Source: Peribacillus folii (GTDB lineage: Bacteria; Bacillota; Bacilli; Bacillales; DSM-1321). From it: a stretch of DNA of 64,000 nucleotides. Positions 17,985-26,603 of the stretch are shown piece by piece. Position 1 is the first letter of the stretch. Every line of letters begins with the position of its first letter. The stretch spans positions 62,001-126,000 of the forward strand of contig NZ_JASJOM010000008.1 in NCBI RefSeq assembly GCF_030271255.1, in the 5' to 3' direction. Under the pieces are notes generated by a model that was not told the DNA's origin, made no database searches, and saw nothing but the letters and a program-made list of their open reading frames with translations. The translations under genes and the position numbers were made by a program.

Positions 17985-18854
17985 ATGGAACGTCATACAA
18001 TTATAGGCAGGGAACGGGTCGATAATATAGACATCTATTTTGAATATGACCGGATGGATGACTCCCTTCCGACCCTTGTACTGCTTCACGGCTTCTTATC
18101 ATCCAGCTTCAGCTTCCGTAAACTGGTGCCCCACTTAATCAAGGAATTCAACGTGATTTCATTGGACCTCCCTCCGTTCGGGCAAAGCGGCAAAGATTAT
18201 CGGTATACGTATTCCTTCCGGAACATCGCCAAATCCGTCGTCCATTTTTTAGCAGGGAAAAATATCGGTAAATTCAGCATCATCGGCCATTCAATGGGCG
18301 GGCAGGTTTCCCTGCAGCTCATCCAATCGCATCCAGATTTGGTTGAACATGCGATTCTCCTTGCCGGTTCAGGCTATTTGCCAAGCTATTCGGAAAAAAT
18401 GAAGCTGGTCAGCTACCTGCCTTTCTTTTCATTCGGGATAAAGGGGTATCTCCAACGATCCGGCATCGAAAAAAACCTGAAAAATGTTGTCCATGACCCG
18501 TCCCTGATTGATGATGAAATGCGCCAGGGATATTTAAGGCCCTTCATGGAAAAGCATGATATATTCCGTGCACTGGGGAGGATGCTGCGGGATAAGGAAA
18601 TAGATTTGCTAAAGGAAGAGCTTCATGATATCCAGATCCCCTGCCTCCTTGTATGGGGAAGACATGACCGTGTCGTGCCGTTGGAAATCGGCCAAAGGCT
18701 CCATGCCGACCTGCCCAACTCCGAGCTTGTTGTGCTTGAAGATACCGGTCATTTGCTTCCCGAGGAAAAGCCTGCGGAAATCTACCAATTAATCAAACGA
18801 TTCCTCGGAACCTCCGCCCTTGACGTTGAACGTAAGGAACATGCTCACGAGTAG
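17985..18854 (+). CDS. yugF: Alpha/beta hydrolase YugF
   Basis: This 289-aa alpha/beta hydrolase has the oxyanion HGFLSSS near residue 37, the nucleophile elbow GHSMGG, an acidic residue after WGRHDRVVP, and the catalytic histidine in EDTGHLLP. It is cytoplasmic, with no signal sequence. The substrate is unknown. ATG 17985 follows AGAGGA. It is divergent from alaR-alaT and convergent with yugE, as in B. subtilis. Confidence 0.9.
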   Translation: MERHTIIGRERVDNIDIYFEYDRMDDSLPTLVLLHGFLSSSFSFRKLVPHLIKEFNVISLDLPPFGQSGKDYRYTYSFRNIAKSVVHFLAGKNIGKFSIIGHSMGGQVSLQLIQSHPDLVEHAILLAGSGYLPSYSEKMKLVSYLPFFSFGIKGYLQRSGIEKNLKNVVHDPSLIDDEMRQGYLRPFMEKHDIFRALGRMLRDKEIDLLKEELHDIQIPCLLVWGRHDRVVPLEIGQRLHADLPNSELVVLEDTGHLLPEEKPAEIYQLIKRFLGTSALDVERKEHAHE

Positions 18855-18860
18855 TGCGGC

Positions 18861-18899
18861 AAAAAAAAAAGCGTCCCTTAATTTTGGGACACCTTTTTT
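18861..18899 (+). terminator. Bidirectional terminator yugF / yugE
   Basis: GTCCC/GGGAC hairpin flanked by a 10-base A run and TTTTTT, lying between two convergent genes. Confidence 0.75.
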
Positions 18900-18904
18900 G
18901 ACCT

Positions 18905-19165
18905 TTATATGGAACAGCTGGCATCATTTTTAATGATGAGCAGCTTCTGTGCAACTTCAAGGCATTTTTCGAATTCGATGGATTCATCGAACGCGAACTC
19001 GTAAATGGATTGTATTTTTCCCGCAAGCTCCCGTGGGCTATCGATATCCCGGATGGCTACGACTGTATCGGCAATTTCCGGCTCGTATAAGTCCCCTCCG
19101 ATCCGGAAAGGGTCCCACTCTTGTAAAACGGCAACCAACGCTATATTCATTTGCTGTGTATCCAT
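18905..19165 (-). CDS. yugE: DUF1871 protein YugE
   Basis: This 86-aa protein of the YugE/DUF1871 family has the WDPFRIG motif near residue 17 and is all soluble sequence with predicted helices. Function unknown. Gene order between yugF and patB matches B. subtilis. Start ATG at 19165 with an AGGTGAT sequence upstream. Confidence 0.88.
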   Translation of the reverse strand: MDTQQMNIALVAVLQEWDPFRIGGDLYEPEIADTVVAIRDIDSPRELAGKIQSIYEFAFDESIEFEKCLEVAQKLLIIKNDASCSI

Positions 19166-19267
19166 ATAATCATCACCTGCTCGATATATTCAAAGAACAT
19201 GATATCATAGTATCATACTGACTGCTTCTTAGCGAAAACGACAAAAATTTTTTCGGTGGTGGATATT

Positions 19268-20443
19268 TTGAATAAATCAATTTTTGAAGAACATTATGAC
19301 AGGGAGAACACGGGATCCGTGAAATGGGATAAAAGCTCGCTTAAAACATTGTTTGGAAGCGAGGATGTACTGCCAATGTGGATAGCCGATATGGATTTCC
19401 CGGCTCCCGAAGGCATTCAAAAAGCGTTGGTCGAGCGCTTGAAACATCCTATTTTCGGTTATACCGCCCCTTCGGATACAGTTTTCACCGCGATTCAAGA
19501 CTGGCTGAAAGATCGCCACTCCTGGAAAGTCGATAAGGAGTGGATCTCTTTCAGTTCCGGTATCGTTTCGGCCATCAGCACGACGATCCAAGCCTTTACG
19601 AATCCCGGTGATAAAATATTGCTGCAATCACCTGTTTATACGCCATTTTTTGATATGGTCAAAAGCAATGACCGGGAAGTGGTCAACAGTCCCCTCATCC
19701 TCGAGGAAGGGCGCTTTACGATCGATTTCACCGATTTTGAAGACAAGCTGAAAGACGGAGTGAAGCTATTCCTTTTTTGCAGCCCGCACAACCCGGGCGG
19801 ACGTGTCTGGACGAAGGACGAACTGCTGCGAATCGGGGAACTTTGTGAAAAGTACGATGTCATCATAGTCAGTGATGAAATTCATGCTGACTTGTTCCTC
19901 ACGGGATCGACGCATTACCCGATTGCCTCGCTTTCAAAAGAATTGGCAGCGATGACCGTGACGTTGATGGCCCCAAGCAAAACATTCAACATTGCCGGGA
20001 TGCAGGCTTCATTCCTGATCACCAGCAACAAGGAGCTGCAGCTTTCATTGCAAAAGGTCCAAACGAAACTAGCTTTCCATGGTCTCAACATCCTGGCCCT
20101 GACAGCCATGGAAGCCGCCTATCGTGAAGGCTCGCAATGGTTGACCGAAATGATGGGCTACATTGAAGAAAATATCAAGCTGGCAGAGGAATTCATTGCT
20201 GCCGAAATTCCCGCCCTGCATGTGATGCATCCGGATGCTTCCTACCTCTTATGGATTGACTGCCGCGGCCTCGGATTAACCGATGCACAAATCAAGGAGC
20301 GGCTGATCTATCAAGGAAAGCTGGCATTGGAGCCTGGCTTAAAATATGGTCCGGGGGGAGAAGGCTTTGTCCGGATGAACATCGGCTGTTCACGCGCCAC
20401 GCTGCTGGAGGGACTAAACCGGTTAAAACGAGCATTTTCATAA
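19268..20443 (+). CDS. patB: PatB-type C-S lyase / cystathionine beta-lyase
   Basis: This PLP-dependent enzyme of about 391 aa releases pyruvate, ammonia and a thiol from cysteine conjugates. Motifs: LPMWIADMDF near the start, CSPHNPGGR, VSDEIHADL, and the PLP lysine in APSKTFNIAG. GGTGG at 19255-19259 places TTG 19268 at ideal spacing, although GTG codons at 19256 and 19259 are in frame. The sequence closely resembles B. subtilis PatB and sits next to yugE in the same order. Confidence 0.9.
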   Translation: MNKSIFEEHYDRENTGSVKWDKSSLKTLFGSEDVLPMWIADMDFPAPEGIQKALVERLKHPIFGYTAPSDTVFTAIQDWLKDRHSWKVDKEWISFSSGIVSAISTTIQAFTNPGDKILLQSPVYTPFFDMVKSNDREVVNSPLILEEGRFTIDFTDFEDKLKDGVKLFLFCSPHNPGGRVWTKDELLRIGELCEKYDVIIVSDEIHADLFLTGSTHYPIASLSKELAAMTVTLMAPSKTFNIAGMQASFLITSNKELQLSLQKVQTKLAFHGLNILALTAMEAAYREGSQWLTEMMGYIEENIKLAEEFIAAEIPALHVMHPDASYLLWIDCRGLGLTDAQIKERLIYQGKLALEPGLKYGPGGEGFVRMNIGCSRATLLEGLNRLKRAFS

Positions 20444-20482
20444 AATGCCCTGCTATGTGTTATAAAAGGGGTTCATGCAGAA

Positions 20483-20600
20483 TCGATTGGAATGGAAGGC
20501 GCGGGGCTCCTGCGGGAAAAGCGTGCATAGGCGCCGAGAAGGCTCCCGGATTGCCCGCACAAAGCAAGTGCTCTCGTTGCAATCGAATGTTCCAATCGCC
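20483..20600. repeat. Intergenic repeat with short terminal inverted repeats
   Basis: This GC-rich 118-bp element begins GATTGGAATGG and ends GTTCCAATC, so its ends are inverted. It contains GGGGCTCCTGCGGGAAAAGC, a segment I recognise from a dispersed intergenic repeat of Bacillus genomes. The middle appears internally deleted relative to fuller copies I remember. It has no open frame with a start site. Confidence 0.55.
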
Positions 20601-20726
20601 TACACCCATAAACATCTATAGACTGAGCCATTCTACATCGGTAGAGTGGCTTTTCTTATTCATTCAACGACCAATATGCACAGAGCGATTCCCCTCAAAC
20701 GAAAATAGCTGTTGTAAACCTGCTGA

Positions 20727-20754
20727 TTGTCTGGTATTCTTTCTAATTGATAAT
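20727..20754 (+). promoter_or_regulatory. Candidate sigma-A promoter of the heme operon
   Basis: TTGTCT (20727-20732) and GATAAT (20749-20754) are 16 bases apart. The -10 lies inside the Fur box, so Fur binding would block RNA polymerase. Confidence 0.55.
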
Positions 20755-20768
20755 GATTATTATTATTA
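20748..20768 (+). promoter_or_regulatory. Fur box
   Basis: TGATAATGATTATTA matches the 7-1-7 Fur consensus (TGATAATnATTATCA) at 14 of 15 positions and extends into further ATTATTA words. It lies 28 bases before the first gene of the heme operon. Confidence 0.85.
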
Positions 20769-20795
20769 ATTATAACGATGCGGAGGATTCAAACG

Positions 20796-21779
20796 ATGAA
20801 AAAAAGGATATACGGAACGGTATTACTATCTGCATTATTCGTGTTGGGCGGTTGTGCCGAGGAAAAGGCAGAACCAGGTAAAACCAATGAAAAAGTAGTT
20901 GCAGAGCATGGAAGCGAAGCTGCAAAGGCGGCAAGTGATACAAATGCTTCAAGTAAAGACAAGGTGGAGGAATTAACCAAGCAATTTCCCTCGAAGCATC
21001 TTGAATCGATTGTAACGACTTCTGTTTCGATCGCGGAAATGCTGCAAATATTGGATGTGAAGCCAGTCGGGATCCCCACTTCCACTCATGAGCTGCCTAA
21101 AGGTTTCGAAAATGTAACCCAAATCGGTTCTCCCATTGAACCTGATGTAGAAAAGATCGTAAGCCTTAAGCCGGATATCGTAATCGGACCTGAATCAATC
21201 AAAGATAGCCTGGATAAGAAAATAAAGAATAGCAAGGTGGACACGGCTTACATTCCCACGGATTCTTATGAAGATCTAAAAGTATCGCTTGAAGTATTAG
21301 GGAAAGTATTACATAAGGAAGCCGAAGCGCAAGACTATATTGCACAATTGCAAGAGAAGGAAACAGCCGTATTGGATGGCGTCAAAGGCAAGGATTCATC
21401 AAAGGTCATGGTGTTATTCGGTTCAGGTGAGTCGTTTATGCTGATGAGCGAGAATACGTATGTAGGAAGCTTAGTGAAAAAATTAGGAGCTACGAATATT
21501 GTAAATGAAGTGTTGAAATCAACCGAGGCCTATGTACCGATGAATATGGAGGATGTCATTTCGGCTAACCCGGATGCCATACTTCTTGTTTCACACGGTG
21601 ATCCAACTGCGGCATTGGAACAGTTTAAGGCCGATGTGAAAAAGAATGGCGCATGGGAGAAATTAAATGCCTTTAAAGAAGATCGTGTCCAAGCCCTTGA
21701 CTACGAGATCTTTGGCTATGCATCCATTGAAAAAGCAACGACCGGCTTGGAGCAGCTAAGCGAGATTTTATATAAGTAA
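20796..21779 (+). CDS. Heme/siderophore ABC transporter binding lipoprotein, IsdE type
   Basis: This 327-aa lipoprotein has a signal peptide with a lipobox (FVLGGC, Cys at about residue 20), an acidic/alanine-rich linker, and a periplasmic-binding fold of class III (VEKIVSLKPDIVIGP, MEDVISANPDAILLV). It would capture substrate outside the membrane and deliver it to the permease. Heme is inferred from the HugZ-family gene at the end of the operon; catecholate or other siderophores are alternatives. CGGAGG before ATG 20796 decides the start over the ATG at 20778. A Fur box is upstream. Confidence 0.85.
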   Translation: MKKRIYGTVLLSALFVLGGCAEEKAEPGKTNEKVVAEHGSEAAKAASDTNASSKDKVEELTKQFPSKHLESIVTTSVSIAEMLQILDVKPVGIPTSTHELPKGFENVTQIGSPIEPDVEKIVSLKPDIVIGPESIKDSLDKKIKNSKVDTAYIPTDSYEDLKVSLEVLGKVLHKEAEAQDYIAQLQEKETAVLDGVKGKDSSKVMVLFGSGESFMLMSENTYVGSLVKKLGATNIVNEVLKSTEAYVPMNMEDVISANPDAILLVSHGDPTAALEQFKADVKKNGAWEKLNAFKEDRVQALDYEIFGYASIEKATTGLEQLSEILYK

Positions 21780-21805
21780 TTGAATGCAGATGAGGGTTGG
21801 ATTAA

Positions 21806-22792
21806 ATGAAAGTAAAACCAAAGACAGGATTCAGGATAGGTGCCATACTCATTTTTCTGCTGATATTCATGATTTTATCAATTGGAATGGGCAGTGTGCA
21901 TTTGTCACCTATGGAAACGATCAGGACCATTTTTGGCTCTGGTCAGGAAATGTCAGAAACGATTGTCTGGGATCTGCGAATTCCCAGGGTTTTGATCGCC
22001 ATCTTAGTCGGGATCAATTTAGCCATATCCGGTGCCCTGCTACAGGCCGTCATGAGGAACCCTTTAGCGGATCCAGGCTTGACCGGCGTATCTAGCGGTG
22101 CGGCAGTGACAGTATTATTCATCCTTCTTCTATTCCCCGGCTTCGGCAAGTATATACCGCTCGCTGCGGTGGTGGGAGGGCTTGTAGCCGTTACCTTAGT
22201 CTACGCACTCGCCTGGAAGAAGAATGGTATATCGCCGATACGAATCATCCTTTCGGGCATTGCCGTTAATGCTGTTTTTGGCGGGATAACCGGCCTGCTG
22301 TCGATTCTTTACAGCGATCGCCTCCCTTCGGCCCTTCAATGGCTGAATGGAAGTTTGTCCGCAAAGGGCTTGGGAGATGTGAGCCTCCTCTTCCCTTACT
22401 CACTCATTGGCTGGATTGCCGCATTGTTTTGCATCCGTCCGGCAAACATTTTGAACCTGGGTGAAAATGTAGCGGTGAACTTAGGGGAAAATACGAATCG
22501 GATTCGAATCGCCCTTTCTCTCATCGCTGTTTATTTAGCAGCCATTTCCGTATCCATCGTTGGGTTGCTCGGTTTTGTCGGACTTATCGTCCCACATATG
22601 TCGAGATTTTTAGTCGGGTCCAATTACCGTCGCTTATTGCCGATGAGCATGGTCTTGGGGGCACTCGTTTTATTGGTGGCCGATACGATCGGCCGTTCCC
22701 TATTCTCCCCGTTGGACATTCCGGCAGGGATTGTAATGGCGATGGTTGGAGGACCTTACTTTTTATATCTAATGAGAGCGGGTGACATATAA
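21806..22792 (+). CDS. Heme/iron ABC transporter permease, FecCD family
   Basis: This 328-aa membrane protein has about nine or ten hydrophobic segments. Family signatures are DLRIPRVLIAILVGINLAIS, MRNPLADPGLTGVSSGA and GFVGLIVPHMSR. It forms the transmembrane channel (probably as a dimer) for the substrate delivered by the upstream lipoprotein. GAGGGTTGG precedes the ATG. The stop codon abuts the start of the ATPase gene, indicating coupled translation. Confidence 0.92.
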   Translation: MKVKPKTGFRIGAILIFLLIFMILSIGMGSVHLSPMETIRTIFGSGQEMSETIVWDLRIPRVLIAILVGINLAISGALLQAVMRNPLADPGLTGVSSGAAVTVLFILLLFPGFGKYIPLAAVVGGLVAVTLVYALAWKKNGISPIRIILSGIAVNAVFGGITGLLSILYSDRLPSALQWLNGSLSAKGLGDVSLLFPYSLIGWIAALFCIRPANILNLGENVAVNLGENTNRIRIALSLIAVYLAAISVSIVGLLGFVGLIVPHMSRFLVGSNYRRLLPMSMVLGALVLLVADTIGRSLFSPLDIPAGIVMAMVGGPYFLYLMRAGDI

Positions 22793-23593
22793 ATGCTGAA
22801 GGCTCAATCATTGGATGCAGGCTATGATCATAAGAAAATATTAAATGATTTTAAGATCGACGTTTCAAAAGGGGAAATCGTATCGATCATTGGCCCGAAT
22901 GGCTCGGGAAAGTCAACAGCGCTAAAAGCGATGTCGAGAATGATTCCTGTTCAGGGCGGAAAGGTTTTTTTAGATGGCAAGGATCTGCATTCTTTGAAAA
23001 AGAAAACCATCTCGCAAATGATGAGCGTTTTACTTCAAGCGAATGAACCGCCGTCGGATATCACGGTTGAGGAATTGGTGAAATACGGACGTACGCCCCA
23101 CAAGAAATGGTATGAGCGTACCAATGATGAAGACTTGAGCATCGTCGGGTGGGCCATTGAAAAAACGGGATTAACACCTTTAAAGGACCGCCTCGTATCC
23201 TCGCTATCCGGCGGGGAAGGACAGCGTGCCTGGATTGCGATGTCCTTGGCGCAGCGGCCGAAAGTATTGCTGCTTGATGAACCGACGACTTACCTAGACA
23301 TCGCCCATCAGCTTCAACTGCTTGAGCTTGTCCATACCGTCAATCGCGATTTGGGAATGACGGTCGTGATGGTGCTTCACGATTTAAACCAAGCAAGTAT
23401 TTACAGCGATAAAATATGTGTCCTTTCAAAAGGAACCATCGTGAAATATGGAACATCGGAAGAGGTCATGACGAAAGAGACGATTCGCAGTGTCTATGGA
23501 GTGGAGTGTGAAATCGATTCGCATTATCAGCATAGGAAGCCACGAATTAATTTAGTGGGCATTTCCAACCACACGCTAACAGGAGGAGAGTAA
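22793..23593 (+). CDS. Heme/iron ABC transporter ATP-binding protein
   Basis: This 266-aa FecE/HmuV-type ATPase has Walker A GPNGSGKST, the Q-loop around LLQANEPP, the signature LSGGEGQR, Walker B VLLLDEPTTYLD and the switch histidine VLHDLN. It powers the FecCD permease from the cytoplasmic face. Its ATG directly follows the permease stop. Confidence 0.95.
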   Translation: MLKAQSLDAGYDHKKILNDFKIDVSKGEIVSIIGPNGSGKSTALKAMSRMIPVQGGKVFLDGKDLHSLKKKTISQMMSVLLQANEPPSDITVEELVKYGRTPHKKWYERTNDEDLSIVGWAIEKTGLTPLKDRLVSSLSGGEGQRAWIAMSLAQRPKVLLLDEPTTYLDIAHQLQLLELVHTVNRDLGMTVVMVLHDLNQASIYSDKICVLSKGTIVKYGTSEEVMTKETIRSVYGVECEIDSHYQHRKPRINLVGISNHTLTGGE

Positions 23594-24091
23594 ATGGCAA
23601 AATCAATCGATATTCCCGCAAAAAAGGAGCAATATCTGCGATTTCTAAAGAAGTGTAACACGATGGTGATCAGCTCCAAGGATGCCTTTGGAGAACCTTT
23701 CATTAGCTATGCCCCCTTCGTTCAACATGAAGGGAAATTTTATATTTATATCAGCAAGATTTCCGACCATTATCAATTTATTGAAGCGAATGAACGGATC
23801 AGCATCATGCTGCTTGAAGATGAGCAAAGTTCCACTAATTTATTCGCACTGGAGCGGGTCCGCTTTCAATGTACCGCTGAAAACATCGGAAACGACGGTC
23901 ACGAGGTCATATTTTCCAAGTTCTCAGAAAACCATGGTGCGCCGATGATGGGGGTTTTAAGAGGGCTGGATCTATCCCTATTTGAACTCACGCCAAAAGA
24001 TGGACGATATGTAATTGGTTTCGGCCAAGCATTTTCCGTCGATTTGCCAGCAGATAAATTCGAGCATGTCGTAGTCGATAAAAATAAATGA
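23594..24091 (+). CDS. HugZ/HutZ-family heme-degrading protein
   Basis: This 165-aa split-barrel flavin-reductase-like protein resembles the pyridoxamine 5'-phosphate oxidase-fold HugZ/HutZ family (KCNTMVISSKDAFGEPFISYAPFV; FYIYISKISDHYQFIEAN). Members bind heme and release its iron. Its start directly follows the ATPase stop (TAAATG), so it is in the same operon, which supports heme as the transported substrate. The catalytic C-terminal histidine region of HugZ is not clearly identifiable by eye. A terminator closes the operon. Confidence 0.82.
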   Translation: MAKSIDIPAKKEQYLRFLKKCNTMVISSKDAFGEPFISYAPFVQHEGKFYIYISKISDHYQFIEANERISIMLLEDEQSSTNLFALERVRFQCTAENIGNDGHEVIFSKFSENHGAPMMGVLRGLDLSLFELTPKDGRYVIGFGQAFSVDLPADKFEHVVVDKNK

Positions 24092-24101
24092 AAACCGCAT
24101 G

Positions 24102-24138
24102 AAAAAGGAGAGCGCCTCCCAGCTGCTCTCCCTTTTTC
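24102..24138 (+). terminator. Terminator of the heme operon
   Basis: AAAAAGGAGAGC pairs with GCTCTCCCTTTTT. It may also serve the convergent YteA-like gene. Confidence 0.85.
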
Positions 24139-24146
24139 CTTTGCGC

Positions 24147-24902
24147 TTATTCTTTATCCTCCTCCACATAAGGATCATGCTCATAACGAGGCAGGTCCCC
24201 AAAGGAGGTCTGGATATTTTCTTCAAAAAGCTCTTCCTTCAATTCTTCATACTGGGAATTCGGGTATACCGTTATTTCCTTCCCGTATATATCGACACCT
24301 ACGAAATTTTCATAATCCTCGACATACCCGATGTTTTCTTCGGAATCGATGTACATATCTTCGTAATCATCTGGCGGATAAGCGAAATCGGAAGGCGTTT
24401 CAGATGTTCCGAAGGAGGCCACTTCCTGCCAGGAGTCCTCGGCATCGAAGGCGACCGATTCATTTCGTTCCTCGTTATCGAATTTACCGAAGGACGGCCC
24501 CAGCACTTCTTCCTCGATTGGACGATTGTGGGAGGTTTCCCGTGATGGGGTATGCTCGACACAAAATGTGGTGGTAGGGATGGCATTCAAGCGTTCAAGG
24601 GGGATTTCCCTCGAACAAACCTCGCATTTTCCATACTCCCCTGCCTGGATGGCGGTAAGGGCCCTATCGATATCACTTATTTCATCGCGATAATGCTCCG
24701 TAAGCGCCAAATCCTTTTCCCGTTCGTATAATTCGGTTCCTTGATCGCCAGGATGATTATCATAACTCGATAATTCGCCGGTCGAATCGTGCATGCTCCT
24801 TCTTAAATCGAAGTCGCCCGAATCATTCAACCGCTCTTTCAGCTCCTGCTTCGTTTGCTGCAATTGCTGTTGAAAGCCTTTTAGCTGCTGATTGGAAAGC
24901 AT
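24147..24902 (-). CDS. YteA-like TraR/DksA zinc-finger protein
   Basis: This 251-aa protein has an N-terminal coiled coil (about residues 4-30) and a DksA/TraR-type C4 zinc finger (KCEVCSREIPLERLNAIPTTTFCVEH, about 95-120, with His replacing the last Cys). A long, acidic, tyrosine-rich C-terminal tail follows. It matches the YteA family found in sporulating Bacillus; effects on RNA polymerase are inferred from DksA. The start at 24902 is preferred because AAAGG is 9 bases before it, while the ATG at 24911 overlaps that site. Confidence 0.85.
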   Translation of the reverse strand: MLSNQQLKGFQQQLQQTKQELKERLNDSGDFDLRRSMHDSTGELSSYDNHPGDQGTELYEREKDLALTEHYRDEISDIDRALTAIQAGEYGKCEVCSREIPLERLNAIPTTTFCVEHTPSRETSHNRPIEEEVLGPSFGKFDNEERNESVAFDAEDSWQEVASFGTSETPSDFAYPPDDYEDMYIDSEENIGYVEDYENFVGVDIYGKEITVYPNSQYEELKEELFEENIQTSFGDLPRYEHDPYVEEDKE

Positions 24903-25047
24903 GTGCAACATCCTTTCAAAATTGTTCTTCCTCTAGTATTTCTCTCTTCACGCCTTTCCATAAAGGTATTTTTTTCCTCAGGAATAAAAGGAGGCAAATA
25001 ACAAAAGCTAACGGAGAAATTCATTTACACTCCAAGGAGGCCTTTCA

Positions 25048-25905
25048 TTGTATTTCTATAAAGAAGATTTAATCAATATGATCGTTCCTGATAAACCTGA
25101 TCCAAGTGCGGCCAAAGTTCTTCAGGAGGCACTCGGAGGACAATTCGGCGAAATGAGGACGATGATGCAATATTCATTCCAAAGTGCCAACTTCCGCGGC
25201 AAAGCAAAACAATATCGTGATTTGATCCGTGGTGTATTCTTGGAGGAATTGAGCCATGTTGAACTTGTCCAATCGACGATCAACCAGCTGCTGAATGATG
25301 CAGGCGGCAACATGCCGGGAAATTCCGGTATCGATGGTGCCCCATTGGACGATGTCATCAAGGGCGGCGCTAACCCGCATCATTTCATCATGGGAGCCAA
25401 GGCGTCACTGCCCGTCGATGCAGGGGGTAATCCTTGGACTGGCTCATATGTTTACGATCATGGCAATATCGTGGCAAACCTGTTGAATAATGTCGTTCTT
25501 GAATCGACTGGGGTTTTGCAAAAATCGAGGATTTATGAAATGAGCTCCAATAAATCATTGCGTGAAACGATCGCCTTTTTGATGGTACGGGACAATGCCC
25601 ACCAAAACGCTTTTGCCAAGGCTTTGGAAACACTAGGGGTCAGCTGGGGGAAGATCTTCCCTGTACCGAATTATGATTTGAACAAATATCCTGAATGTCG
25701 CAAATATGTGGATTTAGGCTATCATAATGCCCAATTCAACTTCAGGCTCGACCAAACCCGGATCAGTGAGGTCTTCCAAGGTGAAACACCGAGCCGGAAT
25801 GGCGGGCAGCTTACCGTCACGGAGCCTCCAAATGGTTATCCCGTTCCGGAAATGCCAGACATGCCGAATGAGCACAGCCCTGGTTTGTATGACTTGAACA
25901 ATTAA
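25048..25905 (+). CDS. Manganese catalase
   Basis: This 285-aa dimanganese catalase converts hydrogen peroxide to water and oxygen. The ferritin-like helical bundle provides ligands in QFGEMRTMMQYSFQ (Glu), EELSHVELV (Glu and His) and the later DNAHQNAFAKALE (His). The proline-rich C-terminal tail is usual. Related proteins (YdbD, CotJC) are found in Bacillus stress responses and spore coats; this length favours the YdbD/KatN type over CotJC (about 190 aa). TTG start after AAGGAGG. Confidence 0.93.
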   Translation: MYFYKEDLINMIVPDKPDPSAAKVLQEALGGQFGEMRTMMQYSFQSANFRGKAKQYRDLIRGVFLEELSHVELVQSTINQLLNDAGGNMPGNSGIDGAPLDDVIKGGANPHHFIMGAKASLPVDAGGNPWTGSYVYDHGNIVANLLNNVVLESTGVLQKSRIYEMSSNKSLRETIAFLMVRDNAHQNAFAKALETLGVSWGKIFPVPNYDLNKYPECRKYVDLGYHNAQFNFRLDQTRISEVFQGETPSRNGGQLTVTEPPNGYPVPEMPDMPNEHSPGLYDLNN

Positions 25906-25948
25906 AAAAAGAAGGCGGACACATGGGATTGTGTTCGCCTTCCTTTTA
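25905..25948 (+). terminator. Terminator of the manganese catalase gene
   Basis: A long stem (GAAGGCGGACACA with its GTGTTCGCCTTC arm) is flanked by A and T runs. It overlaps the stop of the convergent yvbH gene. Confidence 0.85.
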
Positions 25949-26560
25949 ATTATTGATATATTTTTCAAAAACAAATCCGAAATCTTTCACATGGTACTTT
26001 TTCCGGCTGTCCATCAACCATTCAAACGCTGCAGCATTGATTTCCTTAAAGCTTGCCGCCATTTGATTTCCTTCGGTCCGAACCTGGTTCAAGGTCGAAG
26101 AAGCAAAATTTACGCTTTGCTGCGCAAATTGCAGGGCATATTCGTTCTCATGGCAGATTTCCGATATTTTTACGAGTGATTTGAACAAATCCTTCAGTTC
26201 TTCAATGAATTTTTTGTGGACATCGATGGAAAAGGTCCTTGCACCGATCGAAAATTTGATTTCCGCATCCAAATCCACGGTACCCGCCGTCTCAAGAGTC
26301 GCATTGGAAATAGTATGCTGGCTGTAGCTGTACCTCATGAGCGTGCGCTTCTTGCTGATCGCGCTTGTCCCATCCAAATGGATGAAAGCTTGATTCGTGA
26401 AGCAATATTCATCCGTTTTCGATTTGATCAGGAAGTAAATTTTTTCCCCGTCTTCGTGCATGATATAATCATCCGCATCGACCTTGTCATAATCCGCAGG
26501 ACTTATCACACTTCCGATATCACTTAAACCAAGGGCATCAGCTGCTATTTTCTTGAACAT
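25946..26560 (-). CDS. yvbH: PH-domain protein YvbH
   Basis: This 204-aa protein has an N-terminal bacterial pleckstrin-homology-like domain (about residues 20-125) and a C-terminal helical oligomerisation region ending in FGFVFEKYIN. Length and layout match B. subtilis YvbH. No catalytic motif or membrane segment. GGGGGGA precedes the ATG. Confidence 0.82.
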   Translation of the reverse strand: MFKKIAADALGLSDIGSVISPADYDKVDADDYIMHEDGEKIYFLIKSKTDEYCFTNQAFIHLDGTSAISKKRTLMRYSYSQHTISNATLETAGTVDLDAEIKFSIGARTFSIDVHKKFIEELKDLFKSLVKISEICHENEYALQFAQQSVNFASSTLNQVRTEGNQMAASFKEINAAAFEWLMDSRKKYHVKDFGFVFEKYINN

Positions 26561-26603
26561 TTCCCCATTCCCCCCATCTGAATTCCAGGTGTATTACACC
26601 CTT

